DNA of 64,000 nucleotides, taken from contig CALNYS010000005.1 in NCBI GenBank assembly GCA_942490855.1, forward strand, positions 1-64,000, in the 5' to 3' direction. The stretch comes from CALNYS01 sp942490855 (GTDB lineage: Bacteria; Planctomycetota; Phycisphaerae; Phycisphaerales; UBA1924). Both the position numbers and the translations under genes were made by a program. This document shows positions 37,916-48,800 of the stretch, piece by piece (position 1 is the first letter of the stretch; each line of letters begins with the position of its first letter). The notes beneath the pieces were generated by a model. The model had not been told where the DNA came from. It worked only from the letters and a program-made list of their open reading frames with translations, and did no database searches.

Positions 37916-39694
37916 TCAGTCGTCGACACATCCCGCACCGAGGCGAGACTTGAGGAACTCGGTCTTCATGGTGAAGCTGCCGCCGCTCACGACGGACTCA
38001 GTCTCTGTGAGGCCAGCCAGAATGGCGATCGTGCCGGAAGCCGTGCGCGGCCCGACATCAACACGCCGAACCGCGAACAGATCCGGTTCCTGCCGCACAA
38101 ACACGAACGATGTGCCATCGATCTCGTGTACCGCTTCACCCGGCACAAGCAGCGAGTTCGAGGTGCCGCCGATCATTGCGGAGACCTCAGTGAACATGCC
38201 ATGGCGAAGGATGCCGCGATCATTCTGAACCGTCGCGCGGGCCCGTACCATCCGGGTGCGTTCATCGATACGCGGGCTGATCCAAGTGATCCGTCCGGGG
38301 ATCTCAAGCTCTGGCAGGGCCCGGACGCTCGCGACGATCTGACCGCCGCGCTCGATCAGAAATGCCTGCTCTTCCGGAACCGCTAGTTCGATCCACATCG
38401 TTGACAAATCAGCGATCTCGAAGAGCGAGCCCTCTGAATCCGCTGCCTCGCCGAGCACCGCAGTTCGCTCGACGACAGTGCCAGCGAAGGGCGCCCTGAC
38501 GTACAGGTCTGAGGATGACGACTGCTCGGCCGCGATGTCGGCGACTTCCGTTTCAATGAACCCGAGGTTGACGAGTTGTTGGTGCGTTCGACGCACCTCA
38601 AGCTCAGCGAGCTTGAGCGCTGCCTGGGCATCCTGGAAGTCCCGGCGTGCAGCAATGTTCTCGTTGACGAGCTTCTGCTCACGCTCGAACACGGTGGTTC
38701 TCGCTTCGACCTCTGCGATCTTGGACAGGTACGCGGACTTCGCTTGTGCCACCGCCACGGAGTTGATGACCGCGAGAATTTGCCCTTCTTCAACCTGGTC
38801 GCCAACATCGACACGGATATCAGTGATCACACCGGGGGCCAACGGTGTGAGCTTGGCCAATCTGTTCCCGTTGTAGCGGACCTCGCCCAACAAGCTGATC
38901 GACGCTGAAGCAGCGCCTCGATCCGGTCGCTCAAGCGTCAATCCGGCAAGCTCTGCCGATCTCGCGGAGGGCATGCGGACGAGCAGCGACTCGCCAGCCT
39001 CAAGCGTCCCAGCGAGCTGCGGCTGACAGATGCCGCATTCGTGCTCGGGCACCCCATGCTCGTTGCAGAAGAGTGCCGGAACGCTCCCGGTCTGCGTTTT
39101 CGGTGCGACAGCATCGCCATGGAGTGACGGATTGCACAGATGACACTCATCCTCGTAGAGCCCGTGCTCATTGCAGTACTGACGGGAGGCATCTTCCAAC
39201 TGCGGCTGGCAGATCCAGCACCGATCCTCGTACCGATCGTGCTCGGCACACCAGAGGCGACCAACATCGCGCTTCGACGCGTCGCAGATGAAGCACGTCT
39301 CGTCAGTGCCATGCCCGTGCAATCCACCGAGTGCCTCACCCGCATCTTTTCCATTCGTACCGAGCGCGGAATCGCAGAGGTGACACTCATCCTCGTAAAG
39401 ATGGTGCTCCTTGCAGAACGCGCGAGAAGCGTCTTCAAGCTGCGGCTGACAGATCCAACACCGGTCCTCGTACCGGGCATGCTCGCTGCACCACAAGCGA
39501 CCGGCGTCGCGTTTGGTGGCGTCACACACAAAGCAAGTCTCGCCGTTCTCGTGCGAGTGCGCGACCTGTATCACATCAGATGCGCGTGATACGTTGGACG
39601 CCGATGATGCTTCCTGTTCGCGATCGCACCCGCCAAGCAGGATCGCCGTTGTGAACAGGCAAACGAGTGAAATGACGCCGTGTGATGGTCTCAC
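37916..39694 (-). CDS. RND periplasmic adaptor with duplicated Cys/His metal-binding N terminus (operon 1)
   Basis: Membrane-fusion protein linking pump and outer-membrane channel; a lipoprotein (LLGGC, Cys23). Residues 52-110 and 132-190 form a direct repeat of period 80: CxxC, CxEH, CxxC, CxEH, CxxC (for example CFVCDATKRD, WCSEH, RCWICQPQL, ECHLC). A third half-unit lies at 209-227. The CzcB/HlyD core follows from about 240: lipoyl-like ITDIRVDVGDQVEEGQI, a helical hairpin and the beta-barrel. The Cys/His repeats are far beyond a usual CzcB and probably capture metal. 592 aa, intact, overlapping the TolC gene. Confidence 0.9.
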   Translation of the reverse strand: MRPSHGVISLVCLFTTAILLGGCDREQEASSASNVSRASDVIQVAHSHENGETCFVCDATKRDAGRLWCSEHARYEDRCWICQPQLEDASRAFCKEHHLYEDECHLCDSALGTNGKDAGEALGGLHGHGTDETCFICDASKRDVGRLWCAEHDRYEDRCWICQPQLEDASRQYCNEHGLYEDECHLCNPSLHGDAVAPKTQTGSVPALFCNEHGVPEHECGICQPQLAGTLEAGESLLVRMPSARSAELAGLTLERPDRGAASASISLLGEVRYNGNRLAKLTPLAPGVITDIRVDVGDQVEEGQILAVINSVAVAQAKSAYLSKIAEVEARTTVFEREQKLVNENIAARRDFQDAQAALKLAELEVRRTHQQLVNLGFIETEVADIAAEQSSSSDLYVRAPFAGTVVERTAVLGEAADSEGSLFEIADLSTMWIELAVPEEQAFLIERGGQIVASVRALPELEIPGRITWISPRIDERTRMVRARATVQNDRGILRHGMFTEVSAMIGGTSNSLLVPGEAVHEIDGTSFVFVRQEPDLFAVRRVDVGPRTASGTIAILAGLTETESVVSGGSFTMKTEFLKSRLGAGCVDD

Positions 39695-41115
39695 GGTGTG
39701 TCTCCTTGATTGGGGTGATCAGAATGTTCGCGGAGCGAATGGGTGTTCAGCGGCTCTGAGATGAGCCCCTCAACCTGCACCTTCGCGGCGTGGTATTCGG
39801 CGAGAGCTTCGAGCCTTTGGGTTTCAGTATCGAAAAGGGTGCGCTGCGCATCGAGGACATCGAGGTACGGTAGCTTGCCTCCGTCGTAGGCCCGACGCGT
39901 CGCGTCGTAGGCGTCCTTCGCCGCGGGGAGTAGGGCGGCATCAATCGCCTGGGCCTCGTGATACGCGGCGGTCAATCGGGCGTGTGCCCGAACAAGTCGG
40001 GTGGCCAAATCGCGTCGGGAAGCCCGCCCCTCGTCGATCGCTTGTGCTGCTCGGAGCCGGGCGGCCAGTATCCCTCCCTGATTGCGATCGAAGATCGCCA
40101 ATGGCACGGACACGGCCACGACGAGACCGACATCTTCGCTCTCTTCGGCATACCGAATGCCAGCACCAGCAGTCACGTCGGAGACGGCTTGAGCCCGTTC
40201 GAGAGCGACCACCGATGATCGTCGCTCGGTCTCTGCGATCCAACGCTGAACTTCCGGATGGTGCTCAACGAGATCCGTCAGGGCATCGAGCAACGGCACA
40301 GGCATGAGGTCATCCAGCGATCCGATGGCTGTGTCAAAGCCGGGGTCGGTTGCATCCCACATCGCACTGAGTTCACGCCTCGCGGCCTCAAGTTCCCGGC
40401 TGAGTCGATCTGCGGCGATGCGGGTGGATTCGCTTTCGAGCCGGGCCTTGATCTCGTCGATGGGTGAAACATCTCCGGCCTGCACCCGCCGATCGATGAC
40501 GCGCCGGTTCTCCTCTGCGAGTGCTTGCGCGCGAACGGCAAACTCGACACGCTGCTGGAGCTCCAGCACCCGCACGAAGCGGGACGCGGTGTCGGTGAGC
40601 ACGGCCAGCCGCTGTGCTTCGAAGTCCAGAGCAGCAACACTCCACTGCCCCTCGGCGACCCGCACGCGGCGGTCTCGCTTCCCGCCAAGTTCGAGGAGCT
40701 GACTGAATGCAAGGGTCGTCTCGGCGGAGTCGAAACCACTCAAGCTTCCAGAGCCCGCAAAGTCTTCAACCTCGATTCCAACGTTTGGATTCGGGGAGAC
40801 CCCGGCTTGCAGGCGACGAGCTTCCGCAATCCTCGGCTCCCATGCGAACGAACGCAGCCAAGGGTTGCGTACGAGCGCAGCCGCGAGAGCCTGGCGGAGG
40901 GTCAACTGCTCACCGATGGTGACTACGTCCGATTCTGGTCCGACTCGATCAGGGTCCTCCGGTGCTACGTGGCGTGGCATGTCGCGCAGCAGCGGGCGCG
41001 GCTCCGGAGGATCAAACTCGAACGGCGACGGTGCGCATGCTGCAAGCAGCGCGGCGGCACCGCAAGCAATCAGGCTTGGCGCAAGAAACTTGGAATGCGA
41101 GGACATGGACTCCAC
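39691..41115 (-). CDS. TolC/CzcC-family outer-membrane efflux lipoprotein (operon 1)
   Basis: Outer-membrane channel of the first RND system, 474 aa. The signal ends in AALLAAC, a lipobox. Two OEP repeats are visible (LTLRQALAAALVRNPWLR, and the second half VEHHPEVQRWIAETERR), with GISYAEESE-like amphipathic barrel strands and YDGGKLPYLDVLDAQRTL near the end. Start either at 41115 or at the Met three codons later. It overlaps the adaptor gene by ATGA. Confidence 0.88.
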   Translation of the reverse strand: MESMSSHSKFLAPSLIACGAAALLAACAPSPFEFDPPEPRPLLRDMPRHVAPEDPDRVGPESDVVTIGEQLTLRQALAAALVRNPWLRSFAWEPRIAEARRLQAGVSPNPNVGIEVEDFAGSGSLSGFDSAETTLAFSQLLELGGKRDRRVRVAEGQWSVAALDFEAQRLAVLTDTASRFVRVLELQQRVEFAVRAQALAEENRRVIDRRVQAGDVSPIDEIKARLESESTRIAADRLSRELEAARRELSAMWDATDPGFDTAIGSLDDLMPVPLLDALTDLVEHHPEVQRWIAETERRSSVVALERAQAVSDVTAGAGIRYAEESEDVGLVVAVSVPLAIFDRNQGGILAARLRAAQAIDEGRASRRDLATRLVRAHARLTAAYHEAQAIDAALLPAAKDAYDATRRAYDGGKLPYLDVLDAQRTLFDTETQRLEALAEYHAAKVQVEGLISEPLNTHSLREHSDHPNQGDTP

Positions 41116-41193
41116 TCGAATCTAAGGGGTGCTCGGTATAGACGGAGACTGGGCACGAGAAGGAAACGCGTCTGACGCGAAACCCGTGCATCC

Positions 41194-41640
41194 CTAGACG
41201 AGCAGAATCACTGAACGAATAAATACCTCTTGCTGTACGTAGATGCCGTCTGATTGTCGGTGACGGCTGGCCCAATTATTGCGTTGTGACGGACCGGTAC
41301 TCCAAAAAAATTGCGTGACCACATCCGTACTAGGGTGTGGGCGTGGCAGGCCACGCTGCACCAGATCGGAGCCTTCAGCAAGTAGAAGTGTTTGCGCCTC
41401 GATCAGAGTGGACCGACATCCACTCGAGCAGCCCTCTTCGCTCTCGTCGCAACCGCAGCGATCTACTAGGGAGTCGTCTACGACTCCGTAGCTCACACAC
41501 GACAAGCCACAGCAGTACTGCTGCCCCACTTCTACGGTCGTTGTCCCGTTCGAGCAGATGCAGACGAAACGAGGTGCGACCACCGTGCCGAGGACAAACC
41601 AGACGGCAAGCAGTGTGGAGATGGACGATCGGCCGCTCAC
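41194..41640 (-). CDS. Small exported Cys-rich protein, first gene of efflux operon 1
   Basis: A 148-aa protein with an N-terminal hydrophobic segment (LLAVWFVLGTVVAP) and a Cys cluster in the next 60 residues: CICSNG, QYCCGLSCVS, DRCGCDESEEGCSSGC. Family unknown. Equivalent small Cys/His-rich exported proteins precede the TolC genes at 42952 and 51378, so a shared role as periplasmic metal binder or sensor is likely. It faces the arsR gene across the palindromic operator. Confidence 0.65.
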   Translation of the reverse strand: MSGRSSISTLLAVWFVLGTVVAPRFVCICSNGTTTVEVGQQYCCGLSCVSYGVVDDSLVDRCGCDESEEGCSSGCRSTLIEAQTLLLAEGSDLVQRGLPRPHPSTDVVTQFFWSTGPSQRNNWASRHRQSDGIYVQQEVFIRSVILLV

Positions 41641-41684
41641 GGACGGAACTAGCTCCTAGCTTGGACTACCACAGCCCGAATTTG

Positions 41685-41718
41685 CTTGACTATTACACGA
41701 TCCGGTGTAATAGTCAAG
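41685..41718. promoter_or_regulatory. ArsR-type operator, perfect 14-bp inverted repeat
   Basis: CTTGACTATTACAC and its exact complement GTGTAATAGTCAAG are separated by GATCCG. The site lies between the divergent efflux operon 1 (start 41640) and the arsR gene (start 41759). Its AT-rich arms resemble ArsR/SmtB operators. It probably covers both promoters, giving metal-inducible control plus autoregulation. Confidence 0.85.
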
Positions 41719-41758
41719 CTGGCATCGGTCAATAACAACCTGAAACAGCGGAGTCTTC

Positions 41759-42115
41759 ATGGAATCCTGTATCCCGAAGCCGTCTTTACAGTCCCGGCCA
41801 TTAGTGGGGGACGAGGCGGCTGAGCGGCTGGGATTACTCTTCAAGAGTCTTTCCCACCCGACGCGTTTACGGCTTCTCCACGCCCTGATCCGGGCTGGCG
41901 CGATGAGAGTGACAGACCTGGCAAATGAGACGGAGATGTCAGCCCAAGCGACTTCCAATCAGCTGCAGAAGCTTGCTGAGCTTGGCATCGTCGAAGGAAC
42001 TCGAATCGGTCTCAACGTTTCCTATCGGATCGTGGACCCGTGCGTGCCAGTGCTCATCGAGCGGGGTTGGTGCCACATCGAGGAATATGCTGCCGTCGTA
42101 GCTGCGCCCGCGTAG
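41759..42115 (+). CDS. ArsR/SmtB-family metal-responsive repressor
   Basis: A 118-aa winged-helix regulator. Core features are LFKSLSHPTRLRLLHALI, recognition helix SAQATSNQLQKLAELGIV and the wing VEGTRIGLNVSYRI. The ELCVCD metal site of ArsR helix 3 is absent. Cys4, Cys95, Cys105 and His106 are candidates for a different site using the termini. It is divergent from efflux operon 1 with a perfect palindrome between, so it very likely controls that operon. Confidence 0.88.
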   Translation: MESCIPKPSLQSRPLVGDEAAERLGLLFKSLSHPTRLRLLHALIRAGAMRVTDLANETEMSAQATSNQLQKLAELGIVEGTRIGLNVSYRIVDPCVPVLIERGWCHIEEYAAVVAAPA

Positions 42116-42443
42116 ATCTTCCCGTCACCGAAGAAGAGATCGACTCAGCGCTGCAAGAGTGCAGTGCCTCATGGTTTTCTGGGTTGAGGTATCGAGCTAA
42201 GTTGAAGTGCAGCGACATCTGGTAGCCATCGTTTGGGCGGGTGGCGGACAGTCTGTCGTATCAGCATGGCCAGATGGATCCTTGAAGTCGACCAGGTCCC
42301 CTCGCAGACATGCCTCCCATCCCTGATCCCAACAGGAGGCAACCAACCGCGAATTGGAGAGGTTGAAAGATGCGGGTCAGAGATGGGTGTTCGGAAATGC
42401 ATTCAACTTGTCTAGCCCTGATAGCCGAGATAGCATTACTACA
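42116..42443. other. Non-coding interval upstream of efflux operon 2
   Basis: No gene or strong hairpin recognised. It presumably holds the arsR 3' end signals and the promoter of the second efflux operon; I see no palindrome like the one at 41685. Confidence 0.4.
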
Positions 42444-42866
42444 GTGAAAGCTCCGAACCCCACCATCCTGCTTATCTTGGTCATTGGCTTCCAAGCCTTC
42501 ACAGCGAGCGTGCTCGGTGACATGGTCGTCATGTGCCTTGGGGGTGGACACGAGCACAACGCAGCCGAGGTCGAGCATTGCGAGTCGGCGTGCCGGCATG
42601 GCGCGATGTTACCTATGCCTGTTCCCGATGACGGGCATAACTGCGGGTGCGTGGATGTTGAGCTTTCAGAAGGCGAGCTGCTCGCGCTGCCTCGCCACGA
42701 CGAGGGCTCAGCACCAGCCCCGGTGGATGTTCCGGTTGCCTCTTGGGGAATCATCCTCCAGAGTTGCGGCCTAAGACACCGCGGCCCGCCACCGCTCCCT
42801 CGCTGGTTTGATCCAAGCCGCGAGCAGCAGCTATCGATCGTGGCGAGCGTTCAGCTGACTCTCTGA
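42444..42866 (+). CDS. Small exported Cys/His-rich protein, first gene of efflux operon 2
   Basis: The GTG at 42444 gives a signal-like N terminus (PTILLILVIGFQAFTASVLG) and 140 aa. The mature part has CLGGGHEHN, HCESACRHG and HNCGCVDVEL, then a charged tail. Family not recognised; the layout recalls small hypothetical proteins often found just before CusC/CzcC genes. An earlier in-frame start at 42354 would add an unlikely leader before the signal. Confidence 0.6.
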   Translation: MKAPNPTILLILVIGFQAFTASVLGDMVVMCLGGGHEHNAAEVEHCESACRHGAMLPMPVPDDGHNCGCVDVELSEGELLALPRHDEGSAPAPVDVPVASWGIILQSCGLRHRGPPPLPRWFDPSREQQLSIVASVQLTL

Positions 42867-42951
42867 TTCTTGTCTGTTCCTTTGATCGTGCCGCGCAGGC
42901 AGTGCCTGCCGCGGCTGTTGTCGCATTGGACTCAGACAGGAACCACAGACA

Positions 42952-44436
42952 ATGAAAATCCCATTACGCCCCCGCCATGCGCGGGTGCCGCTGCCGGGGC
43001 TTGGTCTCACCGGACTGATGCTCGCACTGGCGGGTTGCCAGTCGTACCAGCCGGCGCCGCTCGACCTCGCCGATCACCGAAACACACTCGATAGCCGCGC
43101 TAACTCAACCGAACCGATCGCTCGCTTTATTGAGCACCTCGCTGAAAGCGGAACGGCGGTGCCCGATCGCTTCGACCCAACCGATGGAATCTCGCCGGCC
43201 GAGGGCGAGGTTCTCGCACTGTTCTACAACCCAGATCTACGACTGGCTCGTCTCGGAGCCGGCGTTGCGCTGGCGACCTACGAAACCGCAGGCCTCTGGG
43301 AAGATCCGGAGTTCGGCTTCGATGGCGCCGAGATCCTCTCGCCGTCAGGCCCGTTCGAGTACGGCCTGACACTGAGCCTGACGATCCCGGTTTCTGGACG
43401 ACTCGGCGTCGAGAAGGACCGAGCGGGAACAGCGTACGAGGCTGAACTCCGCCGGATCGTCGATGCCGAGTGGAGTACCCGAGCTGCGGTTCGTGCCGCT
43501 TGGGCATCATGGTCCGCCGCGTCCGAACGGCTTCGGCTGCTGCAGGAGGTCATCGGCCAGGTCGAGCGGATCGCGGTGATCACAGACCAGCTGGAAGACG
43601 CGGGTGAACTCACGCGCGTCGAAGCCCGCTTGTTGAGAGCCGAGTTGGTCAAGACGCGGGCCGATGTATCGCTGGGAAGGCTCGACGAGACCCAGACCCG
43701 GGTCACGTTGCTCGGCCTGATGGGGCTTTCGCCGGACGTAGGAGTGGACTTGCTACCAGCGATTGGGCCTGCGCCATCAGTTGATTTGAACGAAGCCGTC
43801 ACGCGGCTCATCGAGGCGAACATGACGCTCGCTGTTCGGCGGGCCGAGTACCAGGTCGCCGAGGAGACGCTCCGTTTAGAAATCCGAAAGCAGTACCCGG
43901 ACATCACAATCGGGGCGGGCTACGGCAGCGAAGACAACGACGATCGTCTGCTGCTGGGCGTATCGATTCCAATCCCGATCCTTAACGCCAATCGCGGGGG
44001 GATCGCGGAGGCCAAGGCGAGACGCGAGATCGCTCGCGCTTCGGCCGAGATCACCTTTGAAAGGCTCAGTCGTGAGCTTGCAGTCGCGCGGGCGACGCAC
44101 GAGGCCGCCCGCGACCAGCGCGAGGCGTTTGAAAACGATCTTGTGCCAATGCTCGACGAGCAATCGAACGATGTCGAACGCCTGGCCGAACTCGGTGAAG
44201 TCGACACGCTGATTCTGCTCGAAACCGTCACGCGGCGGTTTGAGGCCAAAAGCCGCCTGCTCGATCTTCGGGCGCTGGAAGTCGAAACTGCCATCGAGAT
44301 TTCGCGACTGCTCGGTCCGGATGAGCCGCTCTCGCCGGTGTCGTTGCCTACATCGCACATAGAACCAAACGTCACGCCCACGCCGTCAAAGACGAACTCA
44401 ACCGACGATTCGCCTGCCAAGGAGGACACCCAATGA
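42952..44436 (+). CDS. TolC/CzcC-family outer-membrane efflux lipoprotein (operon 2)
   Basis: A 494-aa outer-membrane channel with lipoprotein signal (LMLALAGC). OEP repeats are visible: FYNPDLRLARLGAGVA with GLTLSLTIPVSGRLG, and later GVSIPIPILNANRGGIAEA, the CzcC/CusC signature. The C-terminal tail after LLGP is Ser/Thr/Pro-rich. Intact. The stop overlaps the ATG of the adaptor gene. Confidence 0.88.
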   Translation: MKIPLRPRHARVPLPGLGLTGLMLALAGCQSYQPAPLDLADHRNTLDSRANSTEPIARFIEHLAESGTAVPDRFDPTDGISPAEGEVLALFYNPDLRLARLGAGVALATYETAGLWEDPEFGFDGAEILSPSGPFEYGLTLSLTIPVSGRLGVEKDRAGTAYEAELRRIVDAEWSTRAAVRAAWASWSAASERLRLLQEVIGQVERIAVITDQLEDAGELTRVEARLLRAELVKTRADVSLGRLDETQTRVTLLGLMGLSPDVGVDLLPAIGPAPSVDLNEAVTRLIEANMTLAVRRAEYQVAEETLRLEIRKQYPDITIGAGYGSEDNDDRLLLGVSIPIPILNANRGGIAEAKARREIARASAEITFERLSRELAVARATHEAARDQREAFENDLVPMLDEQSNDVERLAELGEVDTLILLETVTRRFEAKSRLLDLRALEVETAIEISRLLGPDEPLSPVSLPTSHIEPNVTPTPSKTNSTDDSPAKEDTQ

Positions 44437-45864
44437 AGAGCTTTCAACAGGCGAGGGTATGCGTCCTTGCGGTGATCACAGCAGCCACACTGTTCGCGTG
44501 CGATGGCGCCACGACGAACGAGGCCACGGCGGAAGATCACGCCGAACCAGTCGACGCCGTGTCGAACCGGGTGGCCATCCCGTCCACGGTTCGGTCGAAC
44601 CTTGGCATCAGCTTTGTGATGGCCGAGCGCCGACGCATCGAGCAGACTCTACGCGTTCCTGGACGGTTTGAGTACATGCCGACCGCACGCCGTGATTATC
44701 GCACGATGCTCCCCGGTCGCATCGAACTGCTCGTCGAACAGTTCGAACGAGTCGATGCCGGCCATCTTCTGTATCAGATTGACTCGCCTGCGTGGCGGGA
44801 ACATCAAGAGAAGATGACCGAGGCAGAGGCCGCCATCGCTCGCCTCCGCACCAGATTGTCAAGCTTCGGACCATTGCGAGCGGCGCACCACGCGCACGAG
44901 CAGAAGCTCGAAGAGACGATCGTCATCAGACACGAGCGGGTTGCCCAGCTTGAGAGTGTTGCAGCGGTAGGGGGCGGTCGCCGTCCGGAACTCCTCGCCG
45001 CTCGTGATGCTGTTTCCACTGCCGAGGCACAACTCGCCGAGGTGCTGGAGAAGGAAGCCACCCTCGAAGCAGACGAGGCGGAGACTCTCGCTGACCTCAA
45101 TGCCGCCGAAGTCGCGATTCGATTTCCTGCTTGATTCGGCTGCTTCGATTCTGCGTCAGCCGAGAAGTGCTCTGCTGGATACGGACGACGTGCATCCGAT
45201 CTGGCCGCACGACGGAGACGATCGGGGTCCGCGCCGAAGTGCCCGGTGTTGTTGACACGATCCAAATCACAAACGGTGCTTGGGCAACGCAGGAATCGGC
45301 AGTGCTGTCGATCGTGCAGCCGAATCAACTGCGATTCCGCGCGTCCGGCCTTCAGAGTGATCTTGGCGTGTTGCGCGACGGACTCGCTGCCCGCATCGTC
45401 CCGCCGACTCCCACGGTTGTCGGGCGTGCGGTGCCCCTGACCCAGACGATGCCGGGCACGATTGTCGCTCGGCCTGGCCGGCGATCCCAACGACCGCACG
45501 CTTGAGTTGTTTGTCGTTCCTGAGGAGGTGAAGCCCTGGGCTCGCCCAGGCGTGTCGAGCGCAACTTGAGATCGTCACCGATGCGGACGTCGCCCGAACT
45601 CGCGATCCCCTCGCCGCCGTCCTGCGTGATGGCCTATCCGCGGTCATCTTCCGGCGCGACCCGAGCAATCCGAACGAGGCGATACGGATTGAGGCGGACC
45701 TCGGCCTGGACGACGGCCGCTGGGTCGTCGTGCTCAGCGGGTTGCGTGATGGCGACGAAGTTGTCCTCGACGGTGCATTCCAACTCATGCTCGCCACGAG
45801 CGGTTCGATCCAGAAGGGTGGGCACTTTCACTCCGACGGCACCTTCCACGATGGGGAGCACTAA
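44433..45864 (+). CDS. RND periplasmic adaptor, CzcB family (operon 2, several frameshifts)
   Basis: Membrane-fusion lipoprotein (signal ending LFAC). The first 230 residues are intact: RVPGRFEYMPTARRDYRTML, LVEQFERVDAGHLLYQID and a long helical hairpin. The frame then changes near 45115, 45180, 45470 and 45550; pieces in other frames continue the family: VRAEVPGVVDTIQITNGAW, LFVVPEEVKPWARPGVSA, and DGRWVVVLSGLRDGDEVVLDG. Total about 475 aa if joined, ending in a His-rich tail (GGHFHSDGTFHDGEH). The gene is coupled to TolC upstream and ends three bases before the pump gene. Confidence 0.8.
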
Positions 45865-45866
45865 TC

Positions 45867-48800
45867 ATGCTCAAAGCTGTCATCCGCTTCTCGCTCCGGT
45901 ATTCGAGCCTCGTGCTCATCGCGGCGGTGATGGTCGTCGGCTACGCCGGCTACCGCCTGCCGCGGATGAGCGTCGACGTTTTCCCAGAACTCAATGCTCC
46001 GACCGTGACCATCATGGCCGAATCGGGCGGGCTTGCGGCTGATGAGGTCGAGCAGTACGTCACCTTCCCAATCGAGACCGCCGTCAACGGAATGACTGGC
46101 GTGCGGCGGGTGCGCAGCGCTAGTGCGATCGGGCTCGGGATCGTCTGGGTGGATCTCGAGTGGGGCTCGGATTTGTACGATGCACGTCAACTCGTCGCCG
46201 AACGGCTCGTGACGGCACGCGAGAATCTACCTGACGAAGTCGAGCCCTTTATCACGCCCATCACCTCAATCGCGGGCGAGATCATGCTGATCTCACTCTC
46301 ATCACCCGATGGCTCGGTGAGCCCGATGCAACTCCGCTCCTACGGCGAGTTTGAACTTCGGAACAAGATCCTCGCGGTGCCGGGTGTCGCGCAGGTCGTT
46401 GCAATCGGCGGCGAACTCCCCGAGTACCAGGTCAATGTTGATCAGGACCGTCTTCGACTCTACGACCTCACCATCTCCGACGTGGTCGAGGCGGCTGGGG
46501 GTGCTCACAGCACAGCCAGCGGCGGCTATCTGGTGAACGTGGACAGCTTTGAGATCCCTATCCGCCAGCAAAGCAGAGTGACACGGCCCGAGGATATCGC
46601 CAGCACGATCATCAAGTACCACGATGGCGTCCCAGTGACGATCGGTCAGGTCGCCGAGGTTCGTCTTGGCCCCGCAATCAAGCGCGGCACGGCTTCGGAA
46701 GGCGGTAAGCCTGCTGTCATACTGTCAATTCAGAAATCGCCCGGTACCAACACTCTCGCGCTCACCGACAAGCTCGATTCTCTCTTTGACCAGCTCGAAC
46801 CTACGCTCCCAGGGGGTGTGGTACTCAACCGCGATGTCGTCCGTCAGTCACACTTCATCGACCGCGCCGTCCACAACGTCACCAAGGTGCTTGGCGAGGC
46901 GATCATCATTGTGCTTGTTGTGCTGGTCCTGTTCTTGATGAATCTGCGGACCACACTCATCACTCTGACAGCGATACCCATTTCGTTAGCGGTCGGTCTG
47001 TTGATGATGGATGCGATGAATCTCGGATTGAACGTGATGACTCTCGGCGGCCTCACGGTTGCGATCGGTGTCCTTGTTGATGACGCGATCATTGATGTCG
47101 AGAACGTATTTCGGCGTCTTAAACAGAACCGGGCCATACCGGAGTCGGAGCGCCGCCCGTTTACCGAGGTCATCTTCGATGCAAGTAACGAGATCCGACC
47201 GGCCATGGTCTTCGCCACTGTCATCATCGTGATGGTGTTCGTGCCACTGCTGTTCTTGCAGGGGCTCGAAGGACGCTTCTTCCAGCCGCTCGCGCTGACC
47301 TACATGATCTCCATCCTGGCTTCATTGGTCGTAGCTCTAACGGTCGTTCCCGCGATGTGTCGGTTTCTACTCAAGGGACGTCTAGGCGGTAACCACGAGG
47401 ACCGTGACGGGTATCTCGTGCGTCAGATCAAGCAGGTATATGAGCCAGCGCTCAGATCAGCCATCCACTTCCGATCGTGGGTGCTTGGAATCGCCGCCCT
47501 CGTCACTGCCGGGGCGCTGTTACTCGCGAGCACTTTCGGGAGTTCGTTTCTGCCCTCGTTCAACGAGGGCACGTTCACTGTCTTTTTGCTTGCGCCCCCT
47601 GGCACGTCCATCGTCGAGAGCGATCGTCTCGCGACCGAAGTTGAGAAGCAACTCGTCGCGATCGAAGGCGTGCGCTCTGTGTCCCGCCGGACCGGCCGAG
47701 CCGAGCGCGACGAGCACGCTGAACCAGTCAGCAACTCCGAGATCGAGGTCACCGTGGACGCGGGCAGCGACCGCTTCGAGGTCCGCGAGCAGATCGATCG
47801 CATCCTGGGCTCGGTCCCGGGGATTACGACAATGGTCGGTCAGCCCATCGAGCACCGTCTCAGCCATGTCCTCTCGGGCACACCGGCGGCAATTGCGATC
47901 AATGTCTTCGGGGAGAACCTGTCCGAGCTCCGCCGCGTCGCCGAAGGCAATCGAGGGCGAACTTCAAAGCCTGCCCGGAGCCCGCGATGTCAACGCCAAC
48001 CGAGAGGTGATGATCACCTCACTACCAATCCGGTACCGGCACGCCGAGTTGGCGGCGGTCGGGCTCAGCCCAGCGGACGCCGCTGAACAGGTCCGCGAAG
48101 CCCTTTATGGCGAGGTAGTGGACACCGTGAACCAAGGCGTTCGGCAGTATGACCTGGTCGTTCGGCTCGCGCCGGAGGAGAGAGAATCTATCCGTCAAGT
48201 CCGCGATCTGTTGCTACGAGGTCGCGGTGGGGCCACGGTGCGACTGAGCGATGTCGCCGACATCGGCCCAGAGCGATCGAGCAACCTTATCACCCGCGAG
48301 AACGCGCAACGCAAAGCCGTTGTATCGCTAAACGTGGCAGAGGGCTCGAACCTGGGCGACCTCGTCGCCCAGGTACAAGAGCGTGTCGACCCGATCGTTC
48401 AGAACGCCGGCATGACCGTCGTGTACGGCGGGCAGTTTGAGGCCCAAAAGTCGGCGTCACGCACAATCTTGGTCGCTGGGGTTGCGGTGGCGCTCATCAT
48501 GCTCATGCTGCTCCAGATATCGACGGGATCGTTGCGGGCAGCGGTGCTAGTGATGCTCAACATGCCGCTTGCACTCATAGGTGGTATCGCAGCGATCTAT
48601 CTCACTGAAGGAGGCGGACCGCTTTCCAACACGCTCGGTCTTGTCGGCATCGGCGATTACATCCCGCCGGTCATCTCGATTGCGAGCATGGTGGGTTTCA
48701 TCACACTCTTCGGCATTGCCGTTCGCAACGGCATTCTCCTTATCAATCACTACAACCATCTGATGGAGTCCGAGGGCGTGCCACTCGGTGAAGCAATTGT

